DNA of 33,108 bases from Bacteroidota bacterium (GTDB lineage Bacteria > Bacteroidota > Bacteroidia > JACPRZ01): the NCBI GenBank assembly GCA_016193485.1, contig JACPRZ010000012.1, positions 1 to 33,108 on the forward strand. Direction: 5' to 3'. Below are positions 31,627-33,108 of this stretch, one piece after another. Position 1 is the stretch's first letter. Every line of letters starts with the position of its first letter. Made by a program: the position numbers and the translations under genes. A model generated the notes under the pieces. The model saw only the letters and a program-made list of their open reading frames with translations. It did no database searches and was not told the origin of the DNA.

Positions 31627-32766
31627 ATGGACTTTCAGTTTACCGAAGAGCAATTATCGGTGCGTGAGGCGGCACGGCAGTTCGCGCGAAATGAACTCCT
31701 GCCCGGTGTTATTGAACGGGATGAACATCAGAAATTTCCCGCTGACCAGGTGAACATGATGGGGGAACTCGGGTTTCTCGGCATGATGGTTTCACCCGAA
31801 TACGGTGGGGGGGGTATGGATACCGTCTCTTATGTCCTTGCGATGGAAGAGATATCAAAAATTGACGCCAGCGCATCTGTGGTAATGTCTGTGAACAATT
31901 CGCTGGTCTGCTGGGGACTGGAAAAATACGGCAACGCTGAACAGAAGCGGAAATACCTTGTTCCGCTTGCCCGCGGTGAAGTTATTGGCGCCTTTTGCCT
32001 TTCGGAACCGGAAGCCGGTTCGGACGCGACACACCAGCATACCACAGCCGTTGATATGGGCGATTATTACCTTCTTAACGGCACCAAAAACTGGATTACC
32101 AACGGCAGTACATCAACCTATTATCTTGTTATTGCACAGACCTGGCCTGAAAAAAAACACCATGGGATCAATGTTTTTATTGTTGAAAAGGGAATGCCCG
32201 GCTTCGTGATCGGCAAAAAGGAAAACAAACTCGGCATCAGGGGTTCCGACACCCATTCGCTTATGTTCAGCGATGTAAAGGTTCCGAAGGAAAACCGCAT
32301 AGGTGAGGACGGTTCCGGGTTTAAATTCGCCATGAAAACCCTTGAGGGGGGGCGTATCGGCATTGCCGCGCAGGCGCTTGGCATAGCATCAGGGGCATAC
32401 GAACTTTCCCTGCAATATTCAAAGGAGAGGCAGGCGTTCGGAAAACCCATTTCACAGCACCAGGATGTGGCCTTTAAACTTGCCGATATGGTCACCCGCA
32501 TTGATGCCGCGCGGTTGCTCTGCTTAAAAGCCGCATGGCTGAAAGACAACGGGCAGGACTACGGAATGGCAAGTTCAATGGCAAAACTATATGCCTCAAA
32601 GGCGGCAATGGATATATCTACCGAAGCGGTGCAGATTCATGGCGGATACGGTTACGTCAAAGAATATCATGTAGAGCGCTTTATGCGCGATGCAAAAATT
32701 ACCCAGATTTATGAAGGAACTTCCGAAATACAGAAGGTAGTAATTTCAAGGGGGGTGGTGGGGTAG
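31627..32766 (+). CDS. Acyl-CoA dehydrogenase (short-chain/butyryl-CoA type)
   Basis: The 379-residue flavoprotein has the full ACAD fold: N-terminal helices (DFQFTEEQLSVREAARQFAR), the FAD-binding beta domain with CLSEPEAGSDA and WITNGS, and C-terminal helices with RQAFGKPISQHQ and QIHGGYGY. The catalytic base is Glu363 in IYEGTSEIQ, the position used by short-chain and butyryl-CoA dehydrogenases. It would catalyse alpha,beta-dehydrogenation in beta-oxidation, or the reverse in butyrate-type metabolism with ETF as partner; no etf genes are nearby. Length and motifs are complete. Gly-rich stretches are written as G8 (31805-31812) and G7 (32346-32352). Confidence 0.95.
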   Translation: MDFQFTEEQLSVREAARQFARNELLPGVIERDEHQKFPADQVNMMGELGFLGMMVSPEYGGGGMDTVSYVLAMEEISKIDASASVVMSVNNSLVCWGLEKYGNAEQKRKYLVPLARGEVIGAFCLSEPEAGSDATHQHTTAVDMGDYYLLNGTKNWITNGSTSTYYLVIAQTWPEKKHHGINVFIVEKGMPGFVIGKKENKLGIRGSDTHSLMFSDVKVPKENRIGEDGSGFKFAMKTLEGGRIGIAAQALGIASGAYELSLQYSKERQAFGKPISQHQDVAFKLADMVTRIDAARLLCLKAAWLKDNGQDYGMASSMAKLYASKAAMDISTEAVQIHGGYGYVKEYHVERFMRDAKITQIYEGTSEIQKVVISRGVVG

Positions 32767-32800
32767 GGGGAAAGCAGGCAGTAGGTAATGGATAAAAACC

Positions 32801-33108
32801 TTATTCAATAATTAATTTTCTGAAACCCGTTGTTTTGTTTCCTTCGATTCTCAATACATAAAGTCCCTTTTGTAAAAAGCCCGTTTCAATTGACTTTTCA
32901 GTTTCAGCGGAAAAATTATTAACTTCTTCTCTGAATAGGATCACCCCCTGTAAATTAAGGATTTCAATGGTAGAATACCTGAATTCTTGTGATGGTAATT
33001 TCATAGTTAAAATCCCATTATTTGGATTGGGATAAACCTCAAATTCCGTATTGTTATTTTCAGATATACCGGTTTTATTTAAATAACAAACAGTCAGTTT
33101 TGGTCTTA
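32801..33108 (-). CDS. C-terminus of a T9SS type A cargo protein (partial)
   Basis: An open frame runs from the right edge to a TAA at 32801-32803. About 102 codons are present, including EFEVYPNPNNGILTMKLPSQ, 'STIEILNLQGVILFREEV' and 'LQKGLYVLRIEGNKTTGFRK' then LIIE. This is a canonical T9SS type A sorting domain (PNPNNG, then a YVLRI strand and a final basic strand). The ATG at 33004 is internal to this domain and is not the start. The catalytic or binding part lies beyond the window. Confidence 0.88.
   Translation of the reverse strand, partial: RPKLTVCYLNKTGISENNNTEFEVYPNPNNGILTMKLPSQEFRYSTIEILNLQGVILFREEVNNFSAETEKSIETGFLQKGLYVLRIEGNKTTGFRKLIIE

Overview
The window looks like a piece of a free-living Bacteroidota genome (Bacteroidia/Sphingobacteriia-like), probably an environmental lineage. 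The evidence is type IX secretion (T9SS) cargo with both type A and type B C-terminal sorting domains, a PorP/SprF-family protein, two TonB-dependent receptors with carboxypeptidase-regulatory-like N-termini, an LVIVD-repeat lipoprotein, a Bacteroidota-style AsmA protein, promoters of the TAnnTTTG type, and a general lack of Shine-Dalgarno sites.

Layout. 1-500: a cut-off PEP-utilising 'mobile' domain, then an orphan 3' end of accD (both remnants or partial). 501-1817 (-): LVIVD lipoprotein. 1818-2366: intergenic with two palindromic elements. 2367-5066 (+): rpsO and pnp, with pnp split by a frameshift between the KH and S1 domains. 5174-9904 (+): a large Ig-like/SprB/PKD-repeat surface protein exported by T9SS, and a PorP/SprF protein whose 5' end is replaced by repeat DNA. 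9905-11763 (-): a RelE-type toxin-antitoxin pair lying between a 98-bp copy of the plsX 3' end and intact plsX. 11937-13336 (-): two small secreted proteins whose signal peptides are built from nonamer DNA repeats. 13426-13498 (-): tRNA-Gln. 13728-17940 (+): ALDH7-family aldehyde dehydrogenase and a TonB-dependent receptor. 17987-31436 (-): a 14-repeat YCF48-like T9SS cargo, a secreted phospholipase D-like protein, a SpoIIE/PP2C phosphatase with membrane sensor, a second TonB-dependent receptor, a sensor histidine kinase, a frameshifted AsmA-like protein and a putative porin. 31627-32766 (+): acyl-CoA dehydrogenase. 32801-33108 (-): the C-terminus of another T9SS cargo.

Most genes concern the outer membrane and secretion: lipoproteins, porin, TonB receptors, AsmA and T9SS cargo, with two signalling proteins among them. 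Housekeeping islands (rpsO-pnp, plsX, tRNA-Gln, ALDH, ACAD) lie between them.

No clearly new multi-gene system is visible. The unusual biology is in the DNA texture: (1) heptamer and nonamer tandem arrays that have become part of secretion signals; (2) many G7-G9/C7-C9 tracts, because Gly-Gly and Pro-Pro are often written GGG-GGG and CCC-CCC; (3) two frameshifts by small deletion at short inverted repeats in conserved genes; (4) a toxin-antitoxin cassette bracketed by a plsX 3'-end duplication; (5) several palindromic MITE/REP-like elements between genes. Some of these could be assembly artefacts; read mapping would decide.
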